The translations under genes were made by a program, and so were the position numbers. From Geminocystis sp. NIES-3708 (lineage in GTDB: Bacteria; Cyanobacteriota; Cyanobacteriia; Cyanobacteriales; Cyanobacteriaceae), in the NCBI RefSeq assembly GCF_001548095.1, contig NZ_AP014815.1, positions 2,293,656 through 2,357,655 of the forward strand: a DNA stretch of 64,000 bases, in the 5' to 3' direction. The notes below the pieces were generated by a model. It worked only from the letters and a program-made list of their open reading frames with translations. It did not search any database and had not been told where the DNA came from. Positions 18,694-29,355 of the stretch are shown here, in pieces (the first letter of the stretch is position 1; every line of letters begins with the position of its first letter).

Positions 18694-19728
18694 ATGTTTG
18701 GTCTCATCGGTCATCTAACCAACTTAGAACACGCTCAAGCAGAAGCCCATAAACTTGGCTATTCTGAATACGCTAACGAAGGCTTTGAATTTTGGTGTTC
18801 AGCCCCACCTATTTTAGTCGATGAGTTTCAAGTTACCAGTGTTACAGGTGCAAAAATTCATGGACGTTATATAGAGTCTTGTTTTTTACCTGAAATGCTC
18901 AACAGTCGCCGCATAAAAACTGCCATCAGAAAAATTTTAAATGCGATGGCTTTGGCTCAAAAAACTAAAATTGATATTACCGCTTTAGGGGGTTTTTCTT
19001 CCATTGTCTTTGAAGAATTTAACCTTAAAGATAATAAACAAGTGCGTAATGTGGAGTTGGAATTTGAACGTTTTACTACTGGTAACACTCATACTGCTTA
19101 TATCATTTGTCGGCAGGTGGAGCAAGCCAGTGCAAAGTTAGGTATTGATTTGAGCAAAGCTACTGTAGCAGTATGTGGAGCTACAGGGGATATTGGTAGT
19201 GCTGTTTGTCGTTGGTTAGATCAAAAAGCTGATGTAGCCGATTTATTATTAATTGCCCGTAATCGTGAGCGTTTATTAAATTTACAATCTGATTTAGGTA
19301 GAGGAAAAATAATGGCTTTAGAAGAAGCCTTACCTCAAGCAGATATTGTTGTCTGGGTGGCTAGTATGCCAAGAGGTGTAGAAATTAATAATGAAACCCT
19401 CAAAAAACCTTGCTTACTTATTGATGGTGGTTATCCGAAAAATTTAGGCACAAAATTTAATCATCCAGAGATTTATGTATTAAATGGTGGTATTGTCGAA
19501 CATTCCTTAGATATTGATTGGAAAATCATGGAAATCGTCAATATGGATATTCCCGCTCGTCAAATGTTTGCTTGTTTTGCGGAAGCAATGTTATTAGATT
19601 TTGAAAAATGGCACACTAATTTTTCTTGGGGTAGAAATCAAATTTCTGTAGAAAAAATGGAACAAATTGGCAAAGCCTCAGTTAAGCATGGTTTTCAACC
19701 TCTTCTAACTTTTTCAGGGGATAATTAG
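18694..19728 (+). CDS. aar: Long-chain acyl-[acyl-carrier-protein] reductase
   Basis: NADPH-dependent reductase that makes fatty aldehydes from acyl-ACP, feeding the deformylating oxygenase. 344 residues, close to the usual length of about 340. The N-terminus [15 protein letters not shown] is the family start. The Rossmann motif [18 protein letters not shown] is at about 164-181 and the C-terminal [13 protein letters not shown] is conserved. The catalytic Cys of this family probably lies in the segment ending [13 protein letters not shown]. It is separated from ado by a terminator, so it likely has its own promoter. Confidence 0.96.
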   Translation: MFGLIGHLTNLEHAQAEAHKLGYSEYANEGFEFWCSAPPILVDEFQVTSVTGAKIHGRYIESCFLPEMLNSRRIKTAIRKILNAMALAQKTKIDITALGGFSSIVFEEFNLKDNKQVRNVELEFERFTTGNTHTAYIICRQVEQASAKLGIDLSKATVAVCGATGDIGSAVCRWLDQKADVADLLLIARNRERLLNLQSDLGRGKIMALEEALPQADIVVWVASMPRGVEINNETLKKPCLLIDGGYPKNLGTKFNHPEIYVLNGGIVEHSLDIDWKIMEIVNMDIPARQMFACFAEAMLLDFEKWHTNFSWGRNQISVEKMEQIGKASVKHGFQPLLTFSGDN

Positions 19729-19961
19729 TGTTTACTGAATAAATCAGAAGGCTTTTAAAATAAGGGGTTTAGAAATAAAACATTAACAAAAAAATTTATA
19801 TTTTCAACAAAAATTGTCAAAAAAACTAAACATTTTCGACTTAATTTTGAAGTGAAAACTTATATTATATAAAAAATAAAATTAACTAAAAATTTTGATT
19901 TTTGCCCATTCAGGCTGATAGCTACTCCATCAAAATAAAAAACTTTTTCTGCAACCCCTAA

Positions 19962-20915
19962 TTAATTCTTTTTACCCTTTACCCTTGGCTCTTTACCCTT
20001 CTCAATATAACGTTGATTATTAGATTTACTATCATCTAATCTTAAAAAACTCATCAACATATTTAAACCCTGAAAACCTAATTTTTTACTTAAGCGAGTG
20101 ACTCCTGTTACCACTTCTCCTTCTTTAGGTTTCGAGAGTTTTTCTTCTAATAATTCTTTTAATTTTGTACTGGTTAAAGGACGATTTAAAACTCCTTTTT
20201 CACCCAATGAAATTGAACCTGTTTCCTCGGATACTACGACACAAATACAGTTTTCAACTCTTTCTGTGATACCCATAGCCGCACGGTGACGAGTGCCTAA
20301 CTGTCTTGAAGCATTGCGATCAGATAAGGGTAAAATAACTCCAGCTGAGACAATTTCTGAGCCTCGAATAAAAACTGCACCATCATGAAGTAAAGTTTTG
20401 GTTTGAAAAATTGTTTGTAATAATTCTTTAGTGATTTCGGCGTTAAGTTTGACTCCTGGATTGAGAAAAATTCTTTCTTCAATGGTATTAAAAGTCTCGA
20501 TGATCATTAATGCGCCAGTACGATTTTGAGATAATTCTTTAACGGCATCAACAATTTCATCAATGATGCTATCTTCTTTCGGTAGATAAGGATTTGATTC
20601 AAAAAAATTAGTCAATTGCCCTTTGCCTAATTGTTCTAAAAAACGACGAAAATCTGACTGAAAAACCACAGCCATTGATAATGAGCAAATAAGGATTAAT
20701 CTTTCTAAAAAAAAACTAAATAAAGTTAAATTAAATACTCTATCGCTTAAAAAAAGGATCATAATTAGAATTAATAATCCTCGAATCATCCATTGAGCAC
20801 GACGTTCTTTTATTAGTATAGAAAGAAAGTAAAAAGAGCTAAAAACTAACCCTAAATCAATAATTTGCCGCAACACAATATATAAATTGTCAGGAAAACC
20901 CGACGAAAACATCAA
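19962..20915 (-). CDS. cdaA: Diadenylate cyclase (c-di-AMP synthase, CdaA type)
   Basis: Makes the second messenger c-di-AMP from two ATP. 317 residues: about three N-terminal membrane helices (11-86), a short coiled linker, then the DAC domain with the catalytic DGA motif (178-180) and RHRAA (209-213), both intact. In cyanobacteria c-di-AMP has been linked to osmotic, potassium and night-time control. The final basic tail (residues about 303-317) is encoded by a purine-rich short repeat and probably is not conserved. The 233-base gap to aar is AT-rich with nothing recognised. Single gene; no CdaR or GlmM neighbour as in Firmicutes. Confidence 0.95.
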   Translation of the reverse strand: MMFSSGFPDNLYIVLRQIIDLGLVFSSFYFLSILIKERRAQWMIRGLLILIMILFLSDRVFNLTLFSFFLERLILICSLSMAVVFQSDFRRFLEQLGKGQLTNFFESNPYLPKEDSIIDEIVDAVKELSQNRTGALMIIETFNTIEERIFLNPGVKLNAEITKELLQTIFQTKTLLHDGAVFIRGSEIVSAGVILPLSDRNASRQLGTRHRAAMGITERVENCICVVVSEETGSISLGEKGVLNRPLTSTKLKELLEEKLSKPKEGEVVTGVTRLSKKLGFQGLNMLMSFLRLDDSKSNNQRYIEKGKEPRVKGKKN

Positions 20916-21025
20916 TTTTCAATCCACTCTTACTCATGTTCTTTACAAATAATATCACATTGAGAAATGAGGAATGAAGAATAATTCTTCAATCTTTTCT
21001 TCCTTTCCTCTTTACAAATTGCTGA

Positions 21026-22435
21026 TTAGTTATTCACTGTTAATCGACTGGGTAATAAGTCTTGTCTGACTAAATCATCGTAAGTTTCACGACGAATAAT
21101 TAAATTAGCTTCTCCTTGATTAACTAAAACAGCTGCTGGTCTTCCGATACGATTATAATTGGATGCCATGCTATAGTTATATGCACCTGTGGCTAAAACC
21201 ACTAAAGTATCTCCGGGTTGAGTATCAGGAATTTCGATGTTTTTGATTAAAATATCCCCAGATTCACAATGTTTACCCGCAATAGTAACTGTTTCGGCAT
21301 TTTCGCTACGCATTTTATTGGCAATTACTACCTGATAAAGAGATTGATAGGTAATCGGGCGAGGATTATCAGACATTCCACCATCTACTGAAACATAAGT
21401 TCTCATATCAGGAATAACTTTTCTGCCCCCAACGGTATAGGCAGTAACACACGCAGTTGCAACCATTGATCGCCCTGGTTCGGCAATTAATTTAGGTAAG
21501 GCTAAATTTCGTTCTTCACAGGCTTTAGTTACAGCTTGAGCTACGGTTTTAACCCAATCTGTAATACTTGGAGGATCATCAGATTCGGTGTAGCGAATAC
21601 CTAAACCACCACCAACATTTAATTCTGTGAGGGGTAAACCATAATCAAGAGCTTTTTTAAACCAATCTGCCAACACACCTGCTAAATCGTTATGGGGTTG
21701 TAGTTCAAAAATTTGTGAGCCGATATGAGCGTGTAAACCAATGCAGTTAATAAATGATTTTTCTTTGACAAAGGCAAATACTCCTTCTAGTTGATTGGCA
21801 TCAAAACCGAATTTACTATCAATGCTTCCTGTACGAATATAATCATGAGTATGACACTCAATACCAGGAGTTAAACGAATTAAAATATTGACAGATTTTT
21901 GTTTCTCGGCGGTTAATCGGGCTAAAGTTTCTAATTCTAACCAATTATCAACGATTATTTTACATTCACTATCGATAGCTAATTCTAATTCAGTTACAGA
22001 TTTATTATTACCATGAAGATAGATTTTGTTGCTAATTTGTTCGGTAGTAAAACCGCTCATTTCTAAGGCTTTTGTGGTGGTATAAAGTTCACCGCCAGAA
22101 ACTACGTCAAAACCGATTCCCTCACTGGCGAGAATACTGACGATCGCCATACAACTCCATGCTTTAGAAGCGTAGATGACTTGAGATTCTCCAGCATAAA
22201 ATTCTTTAAACCCATCACGATATTGACTTGCAGAAGTACGCAAGGTTTCTTCATCAAGAATATATAAAGGTGAACCAAATTGAGTTACTAATTCACTAAC
22301 ATCACAACCGCCGATAACAAGATGATTTTTGTCATTGATAGTCGCAGTTATAGGTAATAATCGTTGATTAGGAGAAGTATTAGTTTCAGAGGATAATATA
22401 AATTTTTCTGCTGTAGATTTTTCTGTTAATAACAT
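21026..22435 (-). CDS. lysA: Diaminopimelate decarboxylase
   Basis: PLP enzyme that decarboxylates meso-diaminopimelate to lysine, the last step of lysine synthesis. 469 residues from the start at 22435. The frame is open to 22507, but the extra 24 residues are unlike the family and overlap a possible -10 box (TATACT, minus strand, 22457-22462). Signatures: PLP lysine in YASKAWSCMA, HIGSQI, GGGLGIRY, the phosphate loop EPGRSMV, and the substrate-binding CESGDIL. The cyanobacterial-type N-terminus SPNQRLLPITA is present. Monocistronic by spacing. Confidence 0.95.
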   Translation of the reverse strand: MLLTEKSTAEKFILSSETNTSPNQRLLPITATINDKNHLVIGGCDVSELVTQFGSPLYILDEETLRTSASQYRDGFKEFYAGESQVIYASKAWSCMAIVSILASEGIGFDVVSGGELYTTTKALEMSGFTTEQISNKIYLHGNNKSVTELELAIDSECKIIVDNWLELETLARLTAEKQKSVNILIRLTPGIECHTHDYIRTGSIDSKFGFDANQLEGVFAFVKEKSFINCIGLHAHIGSQIFELQPHNDLAGVLADWFKKALDYGLPLTELNVGGGLGIRYTESDDPPSITDWVKTVAQAVTKACEERNLALPKLIAEPGRSMVATACVTAYTVGGRKVIPDMRTYVSVDGGMSDNPRPITYQSLYQVVIANKMRSENAETVTIAGKHCESGDILIKNIEIPDTQPGDTLVVLATGAYNYSMASNYNRIGRPAAVLVNQGEANLIIRRETYDDLVRQDLLPSRLTVNN

Positions 22436-22599
22436 TACAGATAAGAATTGAAATAAAGTATAACTTACTATTTTAACTGAGTTTACCTTATATCTTGCAT
22501 CTACCATAAAATATTAAGGGATAGGAGATAAGAATTGATTTTCTTTACTATCTATCTATGTCGATCAAGTATTTTTATGTGAAGATTTAAGAACTTAGT

Positions 22600-23415
22600 T
22601 TACCGTAAACGATCACTTCTAAGTTGATGATTCGGACTAAGAAGAGTATGCCAAGCAAGTAAAACTACACCAATAGTTCCCAATGCACTTGCAGAGGCGA
22701 TGGCAAATACAATTACAATTTGATAACGTACTGCATCAATGGGACTCGCTCCTGCTAAGATTTGACCTGTCATCATACCGGGTAAACTGACTAAACCCAT
22801 AACCATCATAGAATTAATTGTCGGTATCATCCCTGTTTTTACTGCTATTTGAATTTCTCTATGGGTAGCTTCCCACCGTGTTGCACCTAATGCTAATAAA
22901 GTTTCAATGCCATGACGGTTAATTACTAATCCTTCCATAAATCGCTCTAAACCTAAAGAAATTCCCGTGAGAGTATTTCCTAATATCATTCCTAGCATTG
23001 GTATTAAATATTGAGGATTGTACCAAGGTTTTACTTGAATAATTCCCGCTACAGATAAATTAGTAACGAAAAAACTAGCTACTAACACCGATAAAAGACT
23101 TTGCCAATAAATGCCCGAAAATCGTCGAGAAGTACGATTAACGCTCGAAATTCCTGCTATTCCAGCCATTAATAATGCGATCGCCAATACGGAAAAAGGA
23201 TCTGAAAGAGCAAATAACCATTCAAGCACATAACCAATTAATAGTAACTGTATTACCATTCTCACGGATGCTACTAATAAATTTCGTTCTAATCCTAAAC
23301 GTAACCTTAAGGATAAGGCGACATTTATTAAAATTAACAAGCAAGAAATAGCCAGTTGTCTATAACTCAAAGAAAGATAATTATCCGATATAGTCAGAAA
23401 GTAAAAGCTGTGCAT
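22600..23415 (-). CDS. fetB: ABC transporter permease, FetB/UPF0014 family
   Basis: Membrane subunit of the FetAB-type ABC system; in E. coli it exports iron and protects against oxidative stress, and plant relatives (ALS3/STAR2) act in aluminium tolerance. 271 residues, about seven membrane segments. The family motif around LVSLPGMMTGQILAGASPIDAV (about 205-226) is intact, as is LGATRWEA (a coupling loop). Its start lies inside the 3' end of fetA (35-base overlap), so the two are translationally linked. Confidence 0.9.
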   Translation of the reverse strand: MHSFYFLTISDNYLSLSYRQLAISCLLILINVALSLRLRLGLERNLLVASVRMVIQLLLIGYVLEWLFALSDPFSVLAIALLMAGIAGISSVNRTSRRFSGIYWQSLLSVLVASFFVTNLSVAGIIQVKPWYNPQYLIPMLGMILGNTLTGISLGLERFMEGLVINRHGIETLLALGATRWEATHREIQIAVKTGMIPTINSMMVMGLVSLPGMMTGQILAGASPIDAVRYQIVIVFAIASASALGTIGVVLLAWHTLLSPNHQLRSDRLR

Positions 23416-24025
23416 TAGTTACTCTTTTAATTTGATTATCATCATGACTCGTCCAAATACAGGCTCTTTGGGAATCTTGTTGTAACCATGTAGCGATCGC
23501 CAATTCTACTTGTTTTGTGGTATCAGGATCTAAAGATGCCGTACATTCATCCAATAATAAAACGATAGGATTGAGTTGTAAACCTCTAATTAGTGCCATA
23601 ATTTGACGCTCTCCTCCTGATAAATTAGTGGCAGATTGCTGAAGAAAATTTGGGGAACGTTCAAACATTTCTAGTAAAGTAAAGGTATAATTGCGATCGT
23701 AATGTCGATGGTGATGGGCGGCTAGTTGATAAACTCCTTTCAAATTAGCTTCAACCGTTCCCTCAAACATAATCGCTTGTTGATGTAAATACATAACTTG
23801 AGAACGATACAGAGGCAAATTCCAACTGGATAAGTTTTGATCTCGATATTTAATTTCACCTTGTAATAAAGGATCAAGCCCAGCAATTGTCCTTAATAAT
23901 AGACTTTTACCCGTGCCTGTAGCTCCAATTAATCCTAATCGTGTTCCACTATTCAAATTAAAAGAAAGATCTCGCCATAACCAACGGGAATCTATTTTAC
24001 ACCCGATTTTTCTCACTTCAATCAT
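23381..24025 (-). CDS. fetA: ABC transporter ATP-binding protein, FetA-like
   Basis: Cytoplasmic ATPase partner of the FetB-like permease. 214 residues with Walker A GATGTGKS (about 34-41), Q-loop LHQQ, signature LSGGERQ (about 136), Walker B VLLLDECTASLD and the switch His in TSHD. The length is at the short end for ABC ATPases but fits FetA. First gene of a two-gene operon; the 215 bases upstream separate it from the divergent phosphoketolase gene. Confidence 0.9.
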   Translation of the reverse strand: MIEVRKIGCKIDSRWLWRDLSFNLNSGTRLGLIGATGTGKSLLLRTIAGLDPLLQGEIKYRDQNLSSWNLPLYRSQVMYLHQQAIMFEGTVEANLKGVYQLAAHHHRHYDRNYTFTLLEMFERSPNFLQQSATNLSGGERQIMALIRGLQLNPIVLLLDECTASLDPDTTKQVELAIATWLQQDSQRACIWTSHDDNQIKRVTNAQLLLSDYIG

Positions 24026-24182
24026 GATAACTATTATGAAATCTTGTAAATACTTTCTAAAATAAATAAGAAAAAAGGAGATTTAAAATACTAAAAATAA
24101 TCGAAAATTTATTAATTATTACTTAAGATAAACATCTAAAAAAATCTTAATCTATTCTTAATATTAATCGATAAAAAAATAG

Positions 24183-24211
24183 TTGAATATTTTAAATATC
24201 AGTGATAGACT
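24183..24211 (+). promoter_or_regulatory. Predicted sigma70-type promoter for phosphoketolase
   Basis: TTGAAT (24183-24188), a 17-base spacer and TAGACT (24206-24211). Each hexamer matches four of six consensus positions, and the predicted 5' leader is about 23 bases. Sequence-only prediction. Confidence 0.45.
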
Positions 24212-24240
24212 GAAGCCAAATTAACATTTTAACTATAATC

Positions 24241-26643
24241 ATGGTTCAACTTTCATCAAACACTACCATTTTAGCTGAAGATGAATTAGCAAAAATTGAT
24301 GCTTATTGGCGTGCGTGTAACTATTTAGCAGTAGGGATGATTTATCTCCGCAGTAATCCCTTACTCAAAGAAACTCTAAAACCTGAACATATCAAATATA
24401 GATTATTAGGTCACTGGGGATCAAGTCCGGGGTTAAGTTTCGTTTATGTGCATCTTAACCGTTTGATTAAAAAGTATGATCTCAACATGATATACTTAGC
24501 AGGTCCAGGACATGGTGCACCGGGTATCTTAGCTCCAGTTTATCTTGAAAACACCTATTCCGAAATTTACCCCGATAAAAGCCAAGATGAAGAGGGAATG
24601 CAGAAGTTTTTTAAACAGTTTTCTTTCCCCGGACACATTGGCAGTCACGTTACCCCCGAAACCCCCGGCTCAATTCATGAAGGTGGTGAGTTAGGTTACA
24701 GTTTATCCCATGCTTATGGCTCAATTTTAGATAATCCTGATCTCATTTCTGTGGTGATGGTGGGCGATGGTGAATCAGAAACAGGTCCTCTGGCGACTTC
24801 TTGGCATTCTAACAAATTTATCAATCCTATCCGTGACGGGGCAGTGTTGCCGATTTTACACCTCAATGGTTACAAAATTGCTAACCCTACCATCCTCTCT
24901 CGTATTTCCCATGAAGAGTTAGAGTCACTTTTCATCGGTTATGGTTATGAGCCTTATTTTGTAGAAGGTGATGATCCTGCTATAATGCACAAAAAAATGG
25001 CGGCAACCCTTGAAGAATGTGTCAATAAAATTAAGGCAATTCAAACAGAAGCTAGAAATAGTGGTTTGCCAAAACGTCCTCGATGGCCTATGATTGTATT
25101 TAGATCTCCTAAAGGTTGGACTGGTCCTAAAAGCGTTGATGGTAAGAAAGTTGAAGGTTTTTGGCGATCTCATCAAGTTCCCATGGGTGAAATGCACAGT
25201 AATCTCGAACACGTGCAACTTTTACAAGAATGGATGAAAAGCTATAAACCCGAAGAATTATTCGATGAAAATGGTCGTTTAATTCCTGAATTAGCAGAAT
25301 TAGCCCCCGTTGGCGATCGCCGTATGAGTGCCAATCCTATTACTAACGGTGGTTTATTGCGTAAAGATTTGAATTTACCAGATTTTCGAGATCCCATTTA
25401 TGCCGTACCCGTTACCGAACCGGGTAAAATTGAGATAGAAAATACCAAAATTATGGGTATCTTTTTAAGGGATGTTATGGCTCGTAATCCTCATACTTTT
25501 AGAGTATTTGGTCCTGACGAAACCGCTTCTAACCGTTTAAACCCCATTTACGAAGTCTCAAAAAAAGTGTGGATGGCAGATTATTTACCCGAAGATGCTG
25601 ACGGGGGCGAATTGTCTCCTAATGGTCGTGTCATGGAAATGTTGAGCGAACATACCTTAGAAGGATGGTTAGAAACCTATCTTTTAACAGGCAGACATGG
25701 CTTATTCCACACCTATGAAGCCTTTGCCCACGTTATCGACTCCATGTTTAACCAACACGCAAAATGGTTAGATATTTCTAAAAATCATGTGCCTTGGCGT
25801 GCGCCTGTTTCTTCTTTAAATATTTTATTGTCATCTACTGTATGGAGACAAGACCACAACGGTTTTTCCCACCAAGATCCGGGTTTTGTGGATCTCGTAA
25901 CCAATAAAAGTGCGGATGTAACCCGTGTTTATTTTCCCCCTGATGCTAACTGTTTATTAAGTGTAATTGATCATTGTTTACGCAGTAAAGACTATGTAAA
26001 CGTAATCGTTGCCGATAAACAAAACCATTTGCAATACTTAAATATTGATGAAGCTGTAACCCACTGTACAAAAGGCATTGGTATTTGGGAATGGGCAAGT
26101 AATGATCATCAAGGAGTATTGCCTGATGAGCCAGACGTAATTATGGCTAGTTGTGGTGATGTGCCTACGATGGAATCTTTAGCGGCAACGGAAATTTTAC
26201 GCAAAGAATGTCCTGATTTGAAAGTGCGTTTTATCAATGTGGTGGATATTTTCAAATTACAAGATGATTCTGAGCATCCTCATGGTTTATCTAAAAGAGA
26301 TTTTGTGACGCTATTTACCGAAGATAAACCCATTATTTTCAACTTTCACGGTTATCCTTGGTTAATTCATAAATTAGCTTACCGTCATCCTAATTCTCAC
26401 CGTCTCCACGTTAGAGGCTATAAGGAAGAAGGTAACATTAATACACCTTTAGAATTAGCCATCAAAAACCAAGTTGATCGTTTTAACCTCGTTATAGATG
26501 TAATCGATCGTGTACCGAAACTAGGATCTCGTGCGGCGTATTTAAAAGAGCGTATGAAAGACGAAATCATCGAAAATCTTAACTATGCCCATACTCACGG
26601 TATCGATAAAGAAGAAATAACTAACTGGAAATGGAATGACTAA
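24241..26643 (+). CDS. xfp: Xylulose-5-phosphate/fructose-6-phosphate phosphoketolase
   Basis: TPP enzyme that splits xylulose 5-P (or fructose 6-P) with phosphate into acetyl-P plus glyceraldehyde 3-P (or erythrose 4-P), bypassing pyruvate decarboxylation. 800 residues, the usual length. Signatures: [27 protein letters not shown], the TPP-binding [10 protein letters not shown], the NILLSS and [14 protein letters not shown] motifs, and the C-terminal [13 protein letters not shown]. It probably feeds acetyl-CoA formation in the dark or at high carbon supply. No acetate kinase gene is adjacent. Confidence 0.97.
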   Translation: MVQLSSNTTILAEDELAKIDAYWRACNYLAVGMIYLRSNPLLKETLKPEHIKYRLLGHWGSSPGLSFVYVHLNRLIKKYDLNMIYLAGPGHGAPGILAPVYLENTYSEIYPDKSQDEEGMQKFFKQFSFPGHIGSHVTPETPGSIHEGGELGYSLSHAYGSILDNPDLISVVMVGDGESETGPLATSWHSNKFINPIRDGAVLPILHLNGYKIANPTILSRISHEELESLFIGYGYEPYFVEGDDPAIMHKKMAATLEECVNKIKAIQTEARNSGLPKRPRWPMIVFRSPKGWTGPKSVDGKKVEGFWRSHQVPMGEMHSNLEHVQLLQEWMKSYKPEELFDENGRLIPELAELAPVGDRRMSANPITNGGLLRKDLNLPDFRDPIYAVPVTEPGKIEIENTKIMGIFLRDVMARNPHTFRVFGPDETASNRLNPIYEVSKKVWMADYLPEDADGGELSPNGRVMEMLSEHTLEGWLETYLLTGRHGLFHTYEAFAHVIDSMFNQHAKWLDISKNHVPWRAPVSSLNILLSSTVWRQDHNGFSHQDPGFVDLVTNKSADVTRVYFPPDANCLLSVIDHCLRSKDYVNVIVADKQNHLQYLNIDEAVTHCTKGIGIWEWASNDHQGVLPDEPDVIMASCGDVPTMESLAATEILRKECPDLKVRFINVVDIFKLQDDSEHPHGLSKRDFVTLFTEDKPIIFNFHGYPWLIHKLAYRHPNSHRLHVRGYKEEGNINTPLELAIKNQVDRFNLVIDVIDRVPKLGSRAAYLKERMKDEIIENLNYAHTHGIDKEEITNWKWND

Positions 26644-26871
26644 TGTAGCTAAAAGATAAAATATACTCATGAGGGGGAAGAGATAACTTTAAGTTCGACA
26701 AAAGGAAAATATTATAGTAAAGAATTTATTTTTGGCAATTTTTTTACTAAGATCTTGTATTAAAATAAAAACACTTAATAAATATTGGAAAGAAAATCAA
26801 CATAAAATAAGTTTAAGTCAATTATTGTTACTATCTTCTATCTTTTCCCCTCAACATTTTTTCATCATGTC

Positions 26872-28221
26872 TTAATTAGCAGTTTCTTCCTGAAAAGGCT
26901 TATCTTTAAATACAATTTTAAGTAATGGAGGTGCAATAAAAGTCGTGGCAATAACCATGACAATAATAGCTGCTTCTATGGATGAATTGAATGCACCAGT
27001 AGCCGCACCTACACCAGCAAAAACTAAACCGACTTCTCCTCTGGGTATCATCCCTACACCGATAGCTAGTTTGTTGAGGTGTGGTTGTCCCCAAACGGTA
27101 AAACCTGTAACCAGTTTCCCAATTATCGCTACTACAATTAAAAATGATGCCAAAATTAAGGATTCACGATTACTAGGAATAGTAGGATTTAAAACGCTTA
27201 AATCAGTTTTTGCCCCCACACACACGAAAAAAATAGGCACAAAAATATCAGCAATGGGGATAATTTGTTTTTCCAATTCTCGGCGTTTTTCGGTTTCTGC
27301 TAAAACTAAACCTGCGGCAAATGCACCTAAAATACCTTCTAACTCAATCATATTGGCAATGTAGGAAAAAATAAAAGCGAAAACAATGCTGGTGAGAAGG
27401 AAACTACCTCTAGTTTTCATTCCGTTAATCATAGTCACTAACCAAGGGCTAATTAATCTACCGATGAGAATGATACCTATTAAAAATGTAGCGGCGGTAA
27501 TAATTAAGTAAACTATTTGACTTATTTCCACTTCTCCTGTTTTTGCTAAATTTGCTACTACTGCTAAGATAATGATTCCGAGAATATCATCTAATATTGC
27601 CGCACCAATAATAATTTGTCCTTCTTCTGAGCTTAATTTTCCCAACTCAGCTAATACTTTTGCTGTAATGCCAATGCTTGTAGCTGTCAACACTGCTCCT
27701 ATAAATACAGATGGTATTAAGGGAAGATGAAATAGATAAAATACCCCTAATGTACCTAATAAGAAAGGAAATGCGACCCCTCCTATGGCTACAATAATAG
27801 CAGAAGGACCTACTCGAATTAACTCTTTAATCTCAGATTTTAAGCCAATTTCAAATAATAAAATGATAACTCCTAATTCCGAAAGTACGGAAATAACTTC
27901 ACTCATACTGTGAAATACTACTTCTTCCGTACCAGATGTTAAATTTGCAGTAGTCTGCAATAGTTGGATTATCAAAGAATCTTCTGCACTTAAACCACTT
28001 TCAGGAAATATGATCAGTTTTAGTGCAGACATACCAATAATGACACCTCCGACTAATTCCCCTAAAACAGATGGAAGTCCGATACGGGAGCATAATTCAC
28101 CACCAATTTTACTGGCAAAGTAAATCATAACTAAACTCAACAAAACACCTGCTAAAATTAAGGACGGATTCCCCTCTTGTATTTCTGTGGTTATGGCAAA
28201 AACAGGATAAAACCAAGTCAT
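26872..28221 (-). CDS. Cation:proton antiporter, CPA2 family (copy 1)
   Basis: Na+(K+)/H+ antiporter of the CPA2/KefB-like type. 449 residues with about 12-13 hydrophobic segments; the transport-site Asp pair is in GAAILDDILGIIILAVV (about 209-213). There is no C-terminal RCK/TrkA-N domain. It is very similar to the gene at 29356-30708 over its whole length, including DNA-level similarity, so the two arose by duplication. A solute-binding-protein gene lies between them on the same strand. Ion preference cannot be told. Confidence 0.92.
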   Translation of the reverse strand: MTWFYPVFAITTEIQEGNPSLILAGVLLSLVMIYFASKIGGELCSRIGLPSVLGELVGGVIIGMSALKLIIFPESGLSAEDSLIIQLLQTTANLTSGTEEVVFHSMSEVISVLSELGVIILLFEIGLKSEIKELIRVGPSAIIVAIGGVAFPFLLGTLGVFYLFHLPLIPSVFIGAVLTATSIGITAKVLAELGKLSSEEGQIIIGAAILDDILGIIILAVVANLAKTGEVEISQIVYLIITAATFLIGIILIGRLISPWLVTMINGMKTRGSFLLTSIVFAFIFSYIANMIELEGILGAFAAGLVLAETEKRRELEKQIIPIADIFVPIFFVCVGAKTDLSVLNPTIPSNRESLILASFLIVVAIIGKLVTGFTVWGQPHLNKLAIGVGMIPRGEVGLVFAGVGAATGAFNSSIEAAIIVMVIATTFIAPPLLKIVFKDKPFQEETAN

Positions 28222-28305
28222 AGTTTTTTTATCTGTTACTAAGTTAATGTTTTTTTGTTTTTAATGGACATATATCTCTAATAATTAATAATTTTTATTT
28301 TTATG

Positions 28306-28319
28306 AGGGCTTTAGCCCT
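28306..28319. repeat. Short palindrome AGGGCTTTAGCCCT
   Basis: Six-base arms around TT, in the spacer between antiporter copy 1 and the solute-binding protein gene; related in type to the other GGGC palindromes of this window. No T-tract follows on the minus strand, so it is a weak terminator candidate. Confidence 0.45.
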
Positions 28320-28406
28320 TAGTAACCTCAATCCGACAAAACAAATTATTAATTTCAAGTAGTATCACTGATTATCTAACTTAAAAAAAATCTAATGAAT
28401 AATTGT

Positions 28407-29306
28407 TTAATATCGCTCGTCAATTAAAATCCACTCATAACCGTTAGCGACACCTTGAAAATAATCCGCCATAGTTTCCACTGGATAAGGTGTATTACCT
28501 TTTTCTCCAAACCAGCGATCGTAAATATCAATGGAACTCGGCGTATCAGTCACAACTCCTTGCATAAATTTGACGATACTATAATTTACTATATCTCGCC
28601 ATTGAGATTCATTTTCAGGAACAGTGCAAGCATAGGCTTCAATCATGTAAGGAAATTCTGGCACAATCTCATAATCATTAGATTTATCATCTTGTTTTTT
28701 TAATGATTGTAATAGTATTCCATCCCCAGCAAAGCCATCAATTTCTCCTTTTTGAAGTTTTTGCCAACCTTCTTCTTCACTGCTTACAGGGATTAAATTC
28801 GCTCCTTTAGCAAAGATTTTCATCGCTTTTTCATTGGTAGTTTGTGGAATTACAGCAATTTTTGCTCCCGCTAAAGAATTGCTATTACTAAAACCACTTC
28901 CCTTTTTGACAATCATTTGTGTGCCACTGGCAAAATAACTCACGGAAAAATCTAGTATTTTCTCTCTTTCCCATGTGACAGTAGTTGAACCACATTCGAT
29001 GGCAATGTCACCATTTTTAATTTTATCAAAGCGATTATTGGGAGTAATTTTGATTAATTCTAATGTTATCGGTTTTCTTAATTCTTCTTGAGTATGAGCA
29101 CGGATTAATTCTAATATATCTAAAGAGTAACCGACTGGTTTACCTTGACTATCAACAAAGGCAAAAGGTGGCGTATCTTCACGATAACCCGCTTTAATTA
29201 CTCCTGTTGTCTTTATTTGATTGAAAATTTCCCCTGCAAAAACAGGCATTTGTAAAGTGCTAATTAAAGAAAATGATAGCCCTAGTTGAATGATTTTTTT
29301 AAACAT
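28407..29306 (-). CDS. Periplasmic amino-acid-type solute-binding protein (SBP_bac_3)
   Basis: 299 residues: signal peptide (about 1-24, ending PVFAG), then a type II periplasmic-binding fold of the polar amino acid class. Visible hallmarks are GVIKAGYREDTPPFAFVDSQG, GKPVGYSLDI and the IECGSTTVTWEREKILDFS segment, which contacts ligand. No ABC permease or ATPase is nearby. Its position between two antiporter copies is unusual; a role in ligand sensing or an unlinked transporter are both possible. Only 49 bases separate it from the upstream antiporter stop, so it may be co-transcribed with copy 2. Confidence 0.88.
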   Translation of the reverse strand: MFKKIIQLGLSFSLISTLQMPVFAGEIFNQIKTTGVIKAGYREDTPPFAFVDSQGKPVGYSLDILELIRAHTQEELRKPITLELIKITPNNRFDKIKNGDIAIECGSTTVTWEREKILDFSVSYFASGTQMIVKKGSGFSNSNSLAGAKIAVIPQTTNEKAMKIFAKGANLIPVSSEEEGWQKLQKGEIDGFAGDGILLQSLKKQDDKSNDYEIVPEFPYMIEAYACTVPENESQWRDIVNYSIVKFMQGVVTDTPSSIDIYDRWFGEKGNTPYPVETMADYFQGVANGYEWILIDERY

Positions 29307-29329
29307 TATAGATGAAAATAAATTAACTA

Positions 29330-29355
29330 ATTGTTAATTGTTAATTGTTAATTAT
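29330..29355. repeat. Heptamer tandem repeat (TTGTTAA-type) at the 3' end of antiporter copy 2
   Basis: About three tandem copies of a TTGTTAA-like unit, directly after the antiporter copy 2 stop on its own strand and before the solute-binding protein start. Typical cyanobacterial short tandem repeat. Confidence 0.55.

Noticed and set aside
26671-26835. Distant inverted match (GAGGGGGAAGAGATA versus TATCTTTTCCCCTC) after the phosphoketolase gene
   Set aside because: The arms are about 150 bases apart and purine-rich; similar purine tracts occur elsewhere in the window, so a functional hairpin is unlikely.
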